DNA from: Anaerosphaera multitolerans
Lineage (GTDB): Bacteria; Bacillota; Clostridia; Tissierellales; Peptoniphilaceae
Reading direction: 5' to 3'
Assembly: GCF_004006535.1 (NCBI RefSeq)
Contig: NZ_RLIH01000007.1
Span: forward strand, 1-64,000
DNA length: 64,000 nt
This document shows positions 53,205 through 61,846 of the stretch, piece after piece (the stretch's first letter is position 1; every line of letters begins with the position of its first letter). Both the position numbers and the translations under genes were made by a program. The notes under the pieces are model-generated. The model saw nothing but the letters and a program-made list of their open reading frames with translations. It searched no databases and had not been told where the DNA came from.

Positions 53205-54461
53205 ATGAATTATATTGAATATATGAAGCAGGAACTTATACCTGCCTTTGGTTGTACAGAGCCTATTGCCTTAGCTTACGTTGCAGCAAAGGCTAGGGAG
53301 GTTATGGGAAAAATGCCTGATAAAATAGTTGCAAAGGTTTCAGGCAATATTATAAAAAACGCTAACAGTGTAGTTGTTCCTGGGACAGATGGCAGAAGAG
53401 GTTTAGAAATATCAATAGTGACAGGTGCTTTTTTGGGAGATGCTTCAAAAGAATTAGAAGTACTTTCAAATATTGATAAGAGCAAATTAAATGATATTGA
53501 TAGATTAATTGAAGCTGGTATTGTTGATATTGAACTTATACCTGGCGTGGAAAATCTTTATATTGAAATTGAGTTGTATAGTGAGGAGGAGAATTCAAAA
53601 GTTATAGTAGAGAAAGATCATACTAACATTATCCTTATTGAAAAAAATAATGAAGTGGTTTTTAAGAAAGACTCTGAAAATCAAGTTCAATCTAAAGTTG
53701 ATTTTTCATTTAAGAAGATATACGATTTTGCTAAAAGTTGTAATTATGATGAAATAACACCTATTTTAGATATGGAGATAGAATATAATCAAAGCATTGC
53801 AGAAAAAGGATTGGAGGAAAACTGGGGTTCTAATATCGGATCTTTAATATACTCAGATGCTACAAGTTTCAATGAAAAGTTAGTTGCTTATGCAGCAGCG
53901 GGCTCAGACGCAAGAATGGACGGATGTGAGAAACCTGTAGTTATAAACTCTGGAAGTGGAAATCAAGGGATTACTGTTTCAGTTCCTATAATTTTCTATG
54001 CTAAAGAGTACAAGGTTGAAAAAGATAAGTTTTATAGGGCTTTGATGTTTTCCAATTTAATAAGCTTATATTTAAAGCAAAACATTGGAAAACTATCCGC
54101 TTATTGTGGTGTAGTATCAGCGGCGGCAGCTTCAGTTATAGGAATAGGTTTTATGGAAGACAGACCTGTTAATGTACTTGAAGAAACATTGTCAAATGCT
54201 CTAGTAGTAAATTCCGGTTTGCTTTGTGATGGAGCCAAACCGTCTTGTGCTATGAAAATAGCCTCAAGTCTTCGAAACGCTTTTTTGGCTTATGAGCAGG
54301 CTTTAAGCGGAAATAGCTTTAAATCCGGAGATGGAATAGTAAAATCCACTGTAGATGAGACTATAAAAACTGTGGGTAATATTGCCAAATTTGGTATGAG
54401 GGAAACGGATATAGTGATTTTAAATGAAATAATTGAGGGCAATAAAAGAGAGACTTCTTAA
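53205..54461 (+). CDS. L-cysteine desulfidase-family protein (UPF0597/CyuA-like)
   Basis: A 418-residue protein of the cysteine desulfidase/serine dehydratase-alpha family. MKQELIPAFGCTEPIALAYV at the N terminus, ARMDGCEKPVVINSGSGNQG, AYCGVVSAAAASVIG and LLCDGAKPSCAMKIASSL contain the conserved cysteines that bind an iron-sulfur cluster. It degrades L-cysteine to sulfide, ammonia and pyruvate in known relatives. I start at ATG 53205 with AAGGGGAAGG upstream. It is last in the sigma-54 operon, giving a coherent uptake, deacylation and desulfuration path. Confidence 0.87.
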   Translation: MNYIEYMKQELIPAFGCTEPIALAYVAAKAREVMGKMPDKIVAKVSGNIIKNANSVVVPGTDGRRGLEISIVTGAFLGDASKELEVLSNIDKSKLNDIDRLIEAGIVDIELIPGVENLYIEIELYSEEENSKVIVEKDHTNIILIEKNNEVVFKKDSENQVQSKVDFSFKKIYDFAKSCNYDEITPILDMEIEYNQSIAEKGLEENWGSNIGSLIYSDATSFNEKLVAYAAAGSDARMDGCEKPVVINSGSGNQGITVSVPIIFYAKEYKVEKDKFYRALMFSNLISLYLKQNIGKLSAYCGVVSAAAASVIGIGFMEDRPVNVLEETLSNALVVNSGLLCDGAKPSCAMKIASSLRNAFLAYEQALSGNSFKSGDGIVKSTVDETIKTVGNIAKFGMRETDIVILNEIIEGNKRETS

Positions 54462-54480
54462 CTAAGGGAAGTCTCTTTTA
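54449..54480. terminator. Bidirectional terminator after the desulfidase gene
   Basis: AGAGACTTC (54449-54457) pairs with GAAGTCTCT (54468-54476), with A-rich and T-rich flanks. It overlaps the stop codon of the desulfidase gene and sits at the end of the convergent permease gene. Confidence 0.85.
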
Positions 54481-55371
54481 TTTAAAACTTAAAATTGAAA
54501 CCGCAAAGAGGATTGAGGCCATACCAAGTATGTCCATAAATGCAAAGTGAGAACCAAGTAATATTATGGAAAAAATCAAGGCTGATATTGCCTCAACACC
54601 GGTAATTAATGAGCCTTTAACAGGACCTATAATGCTTACTCCGGTTAAAAATAAGGAGAAAGAAAGAACTGTACCAAAGAGAACCATTCCGGCTAAGGCA
54701 AGGACTGTCATAAAGTCAAAAACTACATTTTGATTCCAAGGCTTGTTTATAAAGGTTATTATTACTCCTCCTATTATCATTGCCAATCCTGTAACTACAG
54801 AGGTGGGATACTTTTTAAGCAGTTCAATGGGGGTAAGTGTGTACATAACAACTCCAAAGGCTGCAAGTAATCCCCAAAACAAACCGTCAGGACTTATTAC
54901 GAGGGTATTTAATTTTAAATGAGTTGCCAGTATTACAGTTCCTAAAACAGCAAAGAAGACGGATATTAGTTCAATTGGTCTTGGAAATCTTCTTTCCTTG
55001 GCACATACTCCAATCATAATAAAAACAGTGCTTAAAAATTGAAGTACTGTTGCAGTGGGAGCATTAGTTCGACCAATTGCTTGAAGATAGGCATACTGAC
55101 AACATAAAATTCCGAATATTCCAAAGAGAATTAACCTATAGACATCTGATTTGTTTTTAAATATGTCAAAGGTTTTTTCTCTATATTGAAAGAGAGATGT
55201 AATAAATAAAATAATTCCGGAAAATACAATCCTAACGTTTACTATGTACTGAGGATCAAGCCCTTTGCTATCTAACAGGTATTGACCGCAGGTTCCTGAA
55301 AATCCCCAAGAAATAGCGCCTAGCATTGCATAGATAAATCCCTTAATCATTTTACTTTCCTGTTTGTGCAT
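54478..55371 (-). CDS. EamA/DMT-family permease
   Basis: A 297-residue membrane protein with ten helices in two EamA repeats. The first opens GFIYAMLGAISWGFSGTCGQ and the second LVISPDGLFWGLLAAFGVVM. RTNAPTATVLQFLSTVFIMI is a typical family segment. Family members export amino acids or metabolites. I use ATG 55371 with GGGGGGA upstream rather than 55389. It is monocistronic and convergent with the desulfidase operon; an export role for a product of that operon is possible but unproven. Confidence 0.85.
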   Translation of the reverse strand: MHKQESKMIKGFIYAMLGAISWGFSGTCGQYLLDSKGLDPQYIVNVRIVFSGIILFITSLFQYREKTFDIFKNKSDVYRLILFGIFGILCCQYAYLQAIGRTNAPTATVLQFLSTVFIMIGVCAKERRFPRPIELISVFFAVLGTVILATHLKLNTLVISPDGLFWGLLAAFGVVMYTLTPIELLKKYPTSVVTGLAMIIGGVIITFINKPWNQNVVFDFMTVLALAGMVLFGTVLSFSLFLTGVSIIGPVKGSLITGVEAISALIFSIILLGSHFAFMDILGMASILFAVSILSFK

Positions 55372-55468
55372 AAAATCCCCCCAAGTCATTTATTATATTC
55401 ATTATATCTATTATAATTACAAAGGTAAAGGAAAAGGGATTGGGTATATAATTTAGGGAGATGATATT

Positions 55469-56014
55469 TTGGAGAAAAAATTATTAATATACGGCTTTGA
55501 AAAAGATGGTGAGAAATATAAGTTATTAAAAGAAATTGCAAAGACCTACAATATAGAAAGCGTTGATGTTGAAGTAGAAGACATTGGTCAAAAAGTTGGA
55601 ACATTAATGGAACTTCCAAACTATAAAAGAGAAGTAGCTAAGGTAGATGAGACTCCTGATATGGAATTTATTTTATTTTCAGACTTTGAAAGAGAAGTTT
55701 TAATGGATTATTTAAAAGATTTAAAACTTAGGGGACTGTCAGTTCCTTATAAGTCCGTTATAACTGAAACTACTAAAGATTGGCCCTTTAATTATCTATT
55801 AGACCACATTAAAGAAGAACACTTGATAATGAACAGGTATACTGAACTTGGTAAACTTGTAAAAAGAGCACAAGAGATGTTAAAAGAAAAACCGGATGAG
55901 GAAATTCAAAGTGCCATAGATTTTGCTATGACCATTAATAAATTTAATGATATAGATATAGAAATTATAGAAGAACGTTATTTAAAGTTAGTGAAAGCTT
56001 TAGGGGAGGAGTAA
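55469..56014 (+). CDS. DUF3783 protein
   Basis: A 181-residue protein of the DUF3783 kind. LLIYGFEKDGEKYKLLKEIA opens the sequence. FILFSDFEREVLMDYLKDLK and SVITETTKDWPFNYLLDHIK EEH follow. The C-terminal half is helical. Function unknown in the family. It starts at TTG with GGGAGATG upstream. The ATG of the aminopeptidase follows after one base, so the two are cotranscribed. Confidence 0.75.
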   Translation: MEKKLLIYGFEKDGEKYKLLKEIAKTYNIESVDVEVEDIGQKVGTLMELPNYKREVAKVDETPDMEFILFSDFEREVLMDYLKDLKLRGLSVPYKSVITETTKDWPFNYLLDHIKEEHLIMNRYTELGKLVKRAQEMLKEKPDEEIQSAIDFAMTINKFNDIDIEIIEERYLKLVKALGEE

Positions 56015-56015
56015 A

Positions 56016-57305
56016 ATGGATAAGATTACATTGGCAGAAAATCTAATAGAATTCATAGACGAAAGTCCCTGTTCCTACTATGCAGTGGACAATATGAGAA
56101 CTTTTTTATTGGAAAAAGGTTTTAAAGAATTAAAAGTCAGTGATACTTGGAATTTAAAAAAAGGCGAATCCTATTTTATTTTAAACAATGGAAGTGCCTT
56201 AATTGCCTTTACTATTGGAAGCGAAGATTTGGAAAGTGAAGGTTTTAAAATCATTGGATCTCACAGTGATTCGCCGGGATTTAGAATTAAGAGCAATCCG
56301 GAAATAAAAAAACTTAACAATGTAACTTTAAATACTGAAGTATACGGTGGAGTAATACTTTCTACGTGGTTTGACAGACCTCTTTCCGTTGCGGGAAGAA
56401 TAGTAATAAAGTCAGATGATATATTAAATCCTAAAGTTAAACTGTTAAACATAGATAGGGATATAATGATAATTCCAAGTCTGGCAATTCATATGAATCG
56501 TGACGTTAATAAGGGTTTTGAGTTTAATCCTCAAAAGCATACCCTGCCTCTTTTAACTTTAAGTGAAGAAAAGTTAAGTGAAGATTTCTTTTTAGGAGTT
56601 TTGGCTGAGGAAGCGGGAGTGAAGCAAGAAGATATTTTAGATTATGATATGTACCTATATGACAGACAAAAGGGTAAGATAATAGGTCTTGAAAATGAAT
56701 TTATATCTGTGGGAAGATTGGATAATTTGGCAATGGCTTATGGAAGTATGGTTGCTTTAACTTCAACAAAACCCTCAAAGGGTGTAAATGTTTTGGTATG
56801 TACAGATAATGAAGAAGTTGGAAGCAGGTCAAGACAGGGAGCCGACAGTCCGATGATGTCCAATACTCTTGAAAGAATTGCCATAGGCTTAAATAAAAAC
56901 AGAGAGGAATTTTTACGGGCAATTGAAAACAGTTATATAGTTTCAGCAGATATGGCTCATGCTGTACATCCTAATTTTGAAGATATGGCTGACCCTACAA
57001 ATAAACCTAAAATGGGCAAGGGTCCTGTTATTAAGTATGCAGCCAATAAGGCCTATACATCAGATGCAATTTCAGGAGCTATATTTAAACAGCTTTGTAA
57101 AAGTGCAAAAGTTCCTTACCAAACTTTCTTTAACAGATCTGATAAGGCAGGAGGTTCCACAATTGGGCCTATTACTGCAAGTCAGCTGAATATAAGGTCG
57201 GTGGATATAGGAAATCCAATGCTTTCAATGCACTCGGTAAGGGAATTGGCTTCAGTTGATGACAATTTATATCTATACAAAGTATTTGAAGAGCTGTATA
57301 AATAA
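56016..57305 (+). CDS. apeB: M18-family aminopeptidase
   Basis: A 429-residue zinc aminopeptidase (aspartyl aminopeptidase-like, M18). IIGSHSDSPGFRIKSNPEIK holds a metal His and Asp. VLVCTDNEEVGSRSRQGADS gives the catalytic and bridging glutamates. AVHPNFEDMADPTNKPKMGK and LSMHSVRELASVDDNLYLYK also match. It removes N-terminal residues from peptides in the cytoplasm, supplying amino acids for fermentation. AGGGGAGG lies before the ATG. Confidence 0.94.
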   Translation: MDKITLAENLIEFIDESPCSYYAVDNMRTFLLEKGFKELKVSDTWNLKKGESYFILNNGSALIAFTIGSEDLESEGFKIIGSHSDSPGFRIKSNPEIKKLNNVTLNTEVYGGVILSTWFDRPLSVAGRIVIKSDDILNPKVKLLNIDRDIMIIPSLAIHMNRDVNKGFEFNPQKHTLPLLTLSEEKLSEDFFLGVLAEEAGVKQEDILDYDMYLYDRQKGKIIGLENEFISVGRLDNLAMAYGSMVALTSTKPSKGVNVLVCTDNEEVGSRSRQGADSPMMSNTLERIAIGLNKNREEFLRAIENSYIVSADMAHAVHPNFEDMADPTNKPKMGKGPVIKYAANKAYTSDAISGAIFKQLCKSAKVPYQTFFNRSDKAGGSTIGPITASQLNIRSVDIGNPMLSMHSVRELASVDDNLYLYKVFEELYK

Positions 57306-57321
57306 AAAGTTTAAACATTAA

Positions 57322-57355
57322 AAAGGAGGTAACTGGAATATCAGTTGCCTCCTTT
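57322..57355 (+). terminator. Hairpin after the aminopeptidase gene
   Basis: AAAGGAGGTAACTG (57322-57335) and CAGTTGCCTCCTTT form a long stem with one mismatch. T run is short. It hides a Shine-Dalgarno-like sequence, but no gene follows, so I read it as a terminator. Confidence 0.6.
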
Positions 57356-57415
57356 ACATAGTTATGTTGTTTTTATTATTAAATTATATTTAATTACATA
57401 TGGATTTTAAAAAAT

Positions 57416-58147
57416 TTAAACACACATCCCGCCTGTAAGACCTATTATCTGACCTGTCATATAGGAGTTTTTCTCCGAGATTATATAGGCTGCCAGTTCT
57501 GCAATTTCTCTTGGATCAGCTAGACGTAACATGGGAATCTCATTACATATAAGTTGCAGGTCTTCATTGGAATAGCACCTCATCATATCTGTATTTACTA
57601 CTCCGGGGGCTATGGCATTGACCCTTATATTTGAAGGTGCAAGTTCCACTGCCAAAGACTTTGTAAGAGAATCTACGGCGCCTTTGGTGGCGGAGTAAGC
57701 CACTTCGCAAGATGCTCCGTTAGAGCCCCAAATAGAGGAGATATTTAGTATTACTCCGTCATGTTTTTTTAACATATAGGGGAGGGCACAGTGGATGGTA
57801 TTGTAGATACCAAAGACATTTATATTAAATATTTCCTGAAATTCAGAGGGAGGAAGATCTTGGAAAAGAGATATTTTGGAAATACCTGCATTGTTAATTA
57901 AAATATCCACTCCATTAAACTTCTCTTCAACTGTTTTAAACAATTTTTTCACTTCTTCCAACTTGGATATGTCTGCTTTAACGGCAAGGGCGTCAACGTT
58001 TAATTTTCTAATCTCATTTTGTAATGCTAAGGCTTCCTCTTCGCTATTATTGTAATTTATTATTATTCTATAATTAAGTTCTGCTAATTTTTTGGCAATG
58101 GCCCTTCCTATTCCTCGGGAGGCCCCTGTAATTAGTACTGTTTTCAT
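57416..58147 (-). CDS. ymfI: SDR reductase, YmfI/EF-P 5-aminopentanone reductase type
   Basis: A 243-residue short-chain dehydrogenase. TGASRGIGRAIAKKL binds NADP, INNAGISKISLF follows, and the catalytic tetrad is visible in ISSIWGSNGASCEVAYSATK (Ser, Tyr, Lys). The SSIWG...GASCEVxYS wording is that of YmfI, which reduces the aminopentanone modification on elongation factor P. Close FabG relatives share most motifs, so the exact role is less certain than the fold. Monocistronic on the minus strand. Confidence 0.82.
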   Translation of the reverse strand: MKTVLITGASRGIGRAIAKKLAELNYRIIINYNNSEEEALALQNEIRKLNVDALAVKADISKLEEVKKLFKTVEEKFNGVDILINNAGISKISLFQDLPPSEFQEIFNINVFGIYNTIHCALPYMLKKHDGVILNISSIWGSNGASCEVAYSATKGAVDSLTKSLAVELAPSNIRVNAIAPGVVNTDMMRCYSNEDLQLICNEIPMLRLADPREIAELAAYIISEKNSYMTGQIIGLTGGMCV

Positions 58148-58276
58148 ATTATCACCGAAGATATTATATATTAATTAAAAATTAAAAGAAAGTGAAATTG
58201 AAATTGAATGTTAATAATAGAAATCAATAGGGTAAAACTAAGAACAGATACATCACTTAAAAATGGAGGAAAAAAT

Positions 58277-58879
58277 ATGGAACTTAAGACAGTAGAATTA
58301 TTAAAAAACAGAAGAAGTTTTTATGTATTAGATAAAAATATAAAAGTAAGTGAAGAGGAAATAAAAGAGGCTATAAGAGAAATTGTAAAGTATTCTCCAA
58401 GTCCTTTTAACGTTCAGTCGGAAAAAGTAGTGGTTTTATTTGGAGAAGATCATGACTATCTTTGGGGAACTATTGTTATGGAAACTCTTAGAAAAATAGT
58501 AGGTGGCGAAGAAAAATTTAAAGAGACAGAGGCTAAAATTAATGGTTTTAAAAATGGTTATGGAACTATTTTAATCTTTGAAGACAAGGATATTTTAGAA
58601 GAGGCGAAGAAAGGGTTGGGCAGTTATGCTCCAAATTTAGATACATGGTCTGAACATGCTAACGGAATAGTTACAATAGGCCTTTGGATTGGGCTTAGAG
58701 AACTTGGGCTGGGAGCAAATTTACAACACTACAATCCAATTATAGATGAGGAAGTAAAAGATAAGTGGGACATTCCGAAAAATTGGATATTAAAGTCTCA
58801 GATGGTCTTTGGTAATATTTTAGAGCACCCTGAAGAAAAATCTAAGATAGACATTAACAGTAGAGTAGTATTTAAGTAG
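58277..58879 (+). CDS. Nitroreductase-family flavoprotein
   Basis: A 200-residue FMN-dependent protein. LLKNRRSFYVLDKNIKVSEE, KYSPSPFNVQSEKVVVLFGE and GIVTIGLWIGLRELGLGANL are typical of the NfsB/FMN reductase fold. I use ATG 58277 with GGAGG upstream instead of the distal ATG at 58208. These enzymes reduce nitro groups, quinones or flavins. Substrate unknown. Alone in its unit. Confidence 0.88.
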   Translation: MELKTVELLKNRRSFYVLDKNIKVSEEEIKEAIREIVKYSPSPFNVQSEKVVVLFGEDHDYLWGTIVMETLRKIVGGEEKFKETEAKINGFKNGYGTILIFEDKDILEEAKKGLGSYAPNLDTWSEHANGIVTIGLWIGLRELGLGANLQHYNPIIDEEVKDKWDIPKNWILKSQMVFGNILEHPEEKSKIDINSRVVFK

Positions 58880-58896
58880 AGCTATATAAAAAACAC

Positions 58897-58925
58897 TTGA
58901 AAAACACTGTAATAATAGATATAAT
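58897..58925 (+). promoter_or_regulatory. Promoter of the T-box ABC operon
   Basis: TTGAAA (58897-58902), 17-base spacer, TATAAT (58920-58925). Confidence 0.75.
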
Positions 58926-58931
58926 TAACAG

Positions 58932-59193
58932 AAGCAGTGAAGAGATGAGTAGGTTTAAAAAGAATTTAATAGAGAGTGCTGTTGGTGGAAGGGCATAAAT
59001 TACTTTAAACTGAAGAAAGACTTGGAGCACCTTAGAGGATGGTTTTGATTTTAAGGCGTGAGTGACCTACGTTACAGGGCAGAAGTATGGTAGTACTTTA
59101 TGAGGTATGCGTTGTGAGATGCGTATAAATGTGGGTGGTAACACGGATATAACTTTCGTCCCAAAGCTAGTTCTTTGGTGCGGAAGTTTTTTT
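58932..59193 (+). ncRNA. T-box leader
   Basis: The stretch has stem-I marks: AGTAGG near 58948, AGAGAG near 58972, and GGTGGAAG near 58985. The antiterminator bulge GTGGGTGGTAACACGG stands at 59131-59145, followed by a terminator of AACTTTCGTCCCAAAG against CTTTGG...CGGAAGTT and T7. The bulge UGGU expects a tRNA with A at position 73. GTTTAAA and CTTTAAAC frame stem I, putting the specifier in TGAAGAAAGACTT. GAA (Glu) or AGA (Arg) is possible, but I cannot settle it. An uncharged tRNA would turn on the downstream transporter. Confidence 0.88.
59151..59193 (+). terminator. T-box regulated terminator
   Basis: AACTTTCGTCCCAAAG (59151-59166) pairs with CTTTGGTGCGGAAGTT around CTAGTT, with T7 at the end. 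It competes with the antiterminator bulge. Confidence 0.85.
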
Positions 59194-59219
59194 ATTTTAT
59201 TAAATCAAGGAGGAAGAAA

Positions 59220-60083
59220 ATGAGAAGGTTTAAGAAAGCGGGAATGTTATTGCTGGCAATTTCAATGTCATTATCATTAGTTGCATGTTCAAGTTCCAAC
59301 AAGGCAAATACTGTCGAAGAATCTGATTCAGGTACAGGTTCTGCTCAAGTACTTAAAGTTGGAATGGAGTGTGGATATGCTCCTTATAACTGGACTCAAC
59401 AAGATGATTCTAACGGTGCTGTAAAGATAGAAGGCTCAAATGAGTATGCCGGTGGATATGATGTGGAAATAGCGAAAAAAGTTGCTGATGGTCTTGGAAG
59501 AGAATTGGTTATTGTAAAGACACAATGGGATGGACTTCCACCAGCTGTTCAATCTGATAAGATTGACGTAATTATGGCGGGAATGAGTCCGACAGCTGAT
59601 AGAGCGGAGCAAATTGATTTTACTGCTCCCTACTGGGTAAGTGATTATGTAATGATAGTTCAAAAGGGTTCAGAATATGAAAATGCAACTTCCCTAGAAG
59701 ATTTTGCAGGAGCTAAAATTACAGGTCAATTAAGTACAGTACACTATGATATCCTGGATCAAATTAAAGGCGTGGATAAACAAGAGGCAATGGAAGATTT
59801 TCCTCAAATGAGAGTGGCGCTTCAAAGTGGAGTAATTGACGGCTATATTGCTGAAATGCCTGAGGCTATGTCTATTGCAATGGCAATGCCTGAATTGACA
59901 GCGGTTTATTTTGAAGAAGGTAAGGGTTTTGAAGTTAAGGACAATGAAAATACAATAGCTGCAGGACTTAAAAAGGGCTCCGATTTAAAAGAGCAAATAG
60001 ATGAAGTTTTAAATAAACTTACTGAAGAAGATAGACAAGCTATAATGGAAGAGGCCGTAAAGAACCAACCAGCAGCTAATTAA
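59220..60083 (+). CDS. Amino acid ABC transporter substrate-binding lipoprotein
   Basis: A 287-residue solute-binding protein. The lipobox LSLVAC near residues 17-22 anchors it. LKVGMECGYAPYNWTQQDDS, YDVEIAKKVADGLG and VIMAGMSPTADRAEQIDFTA are typical of the polar amino acid family (SBP_bac_3). AAGGAGG lies before ATG 59220. It heads the T-box-controlled unit with its permease 10 bases after. The substrate is unknown, probably matching the T-box tRNA. Confidence 0.92.
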   Translation: MRRFKKAGMLLLAISMSLSLVACSSSNKANTVEESDSGTGSAQVLKVGMECGYAPYNWTQQDDSNGAVKIEGSNEYAGGYDVEIAKKVADGLGRELVIVKTQWDGLPPAVQSDKIDVIMAGMSPTADRAEQIDFTAPYWVSDYVMIVQKGSEYENATSLEDFAGAKITGQLSTVHYDILDQIKGVDKQEAMEDFPQMRVALQSGVIDGYIAEMPEAMSIAMAMPELTAVYFEEGKGFEVKDNENTIAAGLKKGSDLKEQIDEVLNKLTEEDRQAIMEEAVKNQPAAN

Positions 60084-60093
60084 GAGGAGTATT

Positions 60094-60816
60094 ATGGAAG
60101 CGATTATTCAAATATTTCAACAATATTCTCAAATGTTTATAAATGGCACTATAGTTACTTTAAAAATTTCCATACTTGGTACTCTAGTAGGGTTATTAAT
60201 AGGTTTAGTAGTTGGCGGAATAAAGACCATTCCCAAACAAAAGGGATTTAAGGGGATTATTCAAAAACTTGTTAATTTATTAATGAATATATATATATTG
60301 GTATTTAGAGGAACTCCAATGATAGTTCAAGCTATGTTATTTTACTATGGTATAGCTAAATTTTACGGTATTCAAATAGATAGACTACTAGCGGCTTATA
60401 TAATAGTGTCAATAAATACGGGAGCCTATATGTCTGAAGTGGTAAGAGGCGGTATTATTGCCATAGACAAGGGGCAGTTTGAGGCAGCTTATGCCAGTGG
60501 TATGAGCCACGTCCAAACTATGCTTTACGTTATAGCTCCTCAAACTATGAGAAATATACTTCCTGCTACGGGTAATGAATTTGTAATTAATATAAAGGAC
60601 ACTTCTGTTTTAAATGTAATTTCAGTTTCCGAGTTGTTCTTTGCAGCGAAAACCATAGCGGGTCAAAATTTCGATATGTTTGGAACTTTTACAGTTGTGG
60701 CTATAATATATTTATTTTTAACAACTGTAATAACCTATATTTTACGGTTTATAGAAAAGAAATTTGAAGGACCTGAAAGTTACGAACTTCAAATGGGCAA
60801 TCAGATGCAGATATGA
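60094..60816 (+). CDS. Polar amino acid ABC transporter permease
   Basis: A 240-residue permease of the HisM/GlnP type. NGTIVTLKISILGTLVGLLI, VFRGTPMIVQAMLFYYGIAK, SVRGGII-like sequence (here EVVRGGIIAIDKGQFEAAYA) and the EAA loop APQTMRNILPATGNEFVINI are present. About five membrane helices. It pairs with the preceding binding protein and following ATPase. Confidence 0.93.
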   Translation: MEAIIQIFQQYSQMFINGTIVTLKISILGTLVGLLIGLVVGGIKTIPKQKGFKGIIQKLVNLLMNIYILVFRGTPMIVQAMLFYYGIAKFYGIQIDRLLAAYIIVSINTGAYMSEVVRGGIIAIDKGQFEAAYASGMSHVQTMLYVIAPQTMRNILPATGNEFVINIKDTSVLNVISVSELFFAAKTIAGQNFDMFGTFTVVAIIYLFLTTVITYILRFIEKKFEGPESYELQMGNQMQI

Positions 60817-60824
60817 GGTAGAGT

Positions 60825-61556
60825 ATGAGAGAAATTTTAAAAGTTGAAAATTTAAAAAAGAACTTTGGAAATAATGAAGTGCTAAAGGGAATTAACTTCA
60901 CTGTAAATAAGGGAGATGTCGTATCTATAATAGGATCTTCGGGTTCAGGTAAGAGTACACTATTAAGGTGTATTAATCAACTGGAAGAGCCTAGCTCAGG
61001 TTCTATTTACTTTGAAGATAAGAACCTGATGGACGATAATTCGGACATTAGAAAGGCCAGAGCTAAAATGGCAATGGTTTTTCAATCCTTTAATCTCTAT
61101 AGTAATTTAAATGTCCTTAAAAATTGTACCATAGGTCCTATAAAGGTTCTTGGAGTGGATAGAAAAGAAGCTGAGAAGAAAGCAGTTGAAAATCTTACTA
61201 AGGTAGGAATGGCGGAGTATGTAAATGCAAAACCCTCCCAGCTTTCAGGTGGACAAAAACAAAGAGTGGCAATTGCAAGGGCACTTTGCATGGAGCCTAC
61301 ATTGATGCTTTTTGATGAGCCTACTTCAGCCCTTGATCCGGAAATGGTGGAGGAGGTTTTAAATACTATTATTGGACTGGCTAAGTCAGGATATACAATG
61401 GTAGTAGTAACTCATGAGATGCAATTTGCAAAAGATGTTTCTTCAAAGGTTATTTTTGTTGATAAGGGGCTTATTGCAGAAGAAGGTACACCTAAGGAAA
61501 TATTTGAAAATCCTAAAGAAGATAGAACTAGAGAATTTTTAAGAAAAATATATTAA
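60825..61556 (+). CDS. Polar amino acid ABC transporter ATPase
   Basis: A 243-residue ATPase. Walker [19 protein letters not shown], signature [19 protein letters not shown], Walker [16 protein letters not shown] and the switch His in VVTHEMQF are all intact. It powers the first of two adjacent amino acid importers. Nine bases (including the ribosome site GAGGTAGAG) separate it from the permease. Confidence 0.95.
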   Translation: MREILKVENLKKNFGNNEVLKGINFTVNKGDVVSIIGSSGSGKSTLLRCINQLEEPSSGSIYFEDKNLMDDNSDIRKARAKMAMVFQSFNLYSNLNVLKNCTIGPIKVLGVDRKEAEKKAVENLTKVGMAEYVNAKPSQLSGGQKQRVAIARALCMEPTLMLFDEPTSALDPEMVEEVLNTIIGLAKSGYTMVVVTHEMQFAKDVSSKVIFVDKGLIAEEGTPKEIFENPKEDRTREFLRKIY

Positions 61557-61560
61557 TTAA

Positions 61561-61610
61561 ATCTTTAATAAAAGTAGGCGTAAGTCTATTTTTATTAAAG
61601 ATAATATTTA
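61561..61610 (+). terminator. Hairpin after the first ABC operon
   Basis: CTTTAATAAAAGTAG (61563-61577) pairs with CTATTTTTATTAAAG (61586-61600) with one mismatch. AT-rich flank, T run weak. Confidence 0.65.
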
Positions 61611-61660
61611 GAGATATTATTTTAAAAGTCTTAAATCAAAGTATAAATTGGAAAAATACG

Positions 61661-61689
61661 TTGAAAAAAATTGTAAAATCCAGTATAAT
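61661..61689 (+). promoter_or_regulatory. Promoter of the second ABC operon
   Basis: TTGAAA (61661-61666), 17-base spacer, TATAAT (61684-61689), the same build as the T-box operon promoter. Confidence 0.75.
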
Positions 61690-61722
61690 AAGAAAAATTA
61701 CATAAAAAAGGAGGCCTTAATC

Positions 61723-61815
61723 TTGAATATTGTAAATGGTATGGTCAAGAGCTTTTGGAAGCTTAGTAATTATAAATATCTGTCTTCCAAACCCATGAGA
61801 GGTTATTTTTTATAA
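61723..61815 (+). CDS. Thirty-residue ORF before the second ABC operon
   Basis: TTG start with AAAAGGAGG about 10 bases upstream, encoding MNIVNGMVKSFWKLSNYKYL and ten more residues to TAA at 61813-61815. Aromatic and basic, no recognised family. It lies between the promoter and the binding-protein gene and could be a leader peptide or a small protein. It is too short to judge by itself. Confidence 0.35.
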   Translation: MNIVNGMVKSFWKLSNYKYLSSKPMRGYFL

Positions 61816-61846
61816 GGGACTATAAAAAATAATTAGGAGGATAAAA

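Noticed and set aside
57322-57355. Shine-Dalgarno sequence for a gene after the aminopeptidase
   Set aside because: GGAGG lies in a self-complementary hairpin and no open frame follows; read as a terminator.
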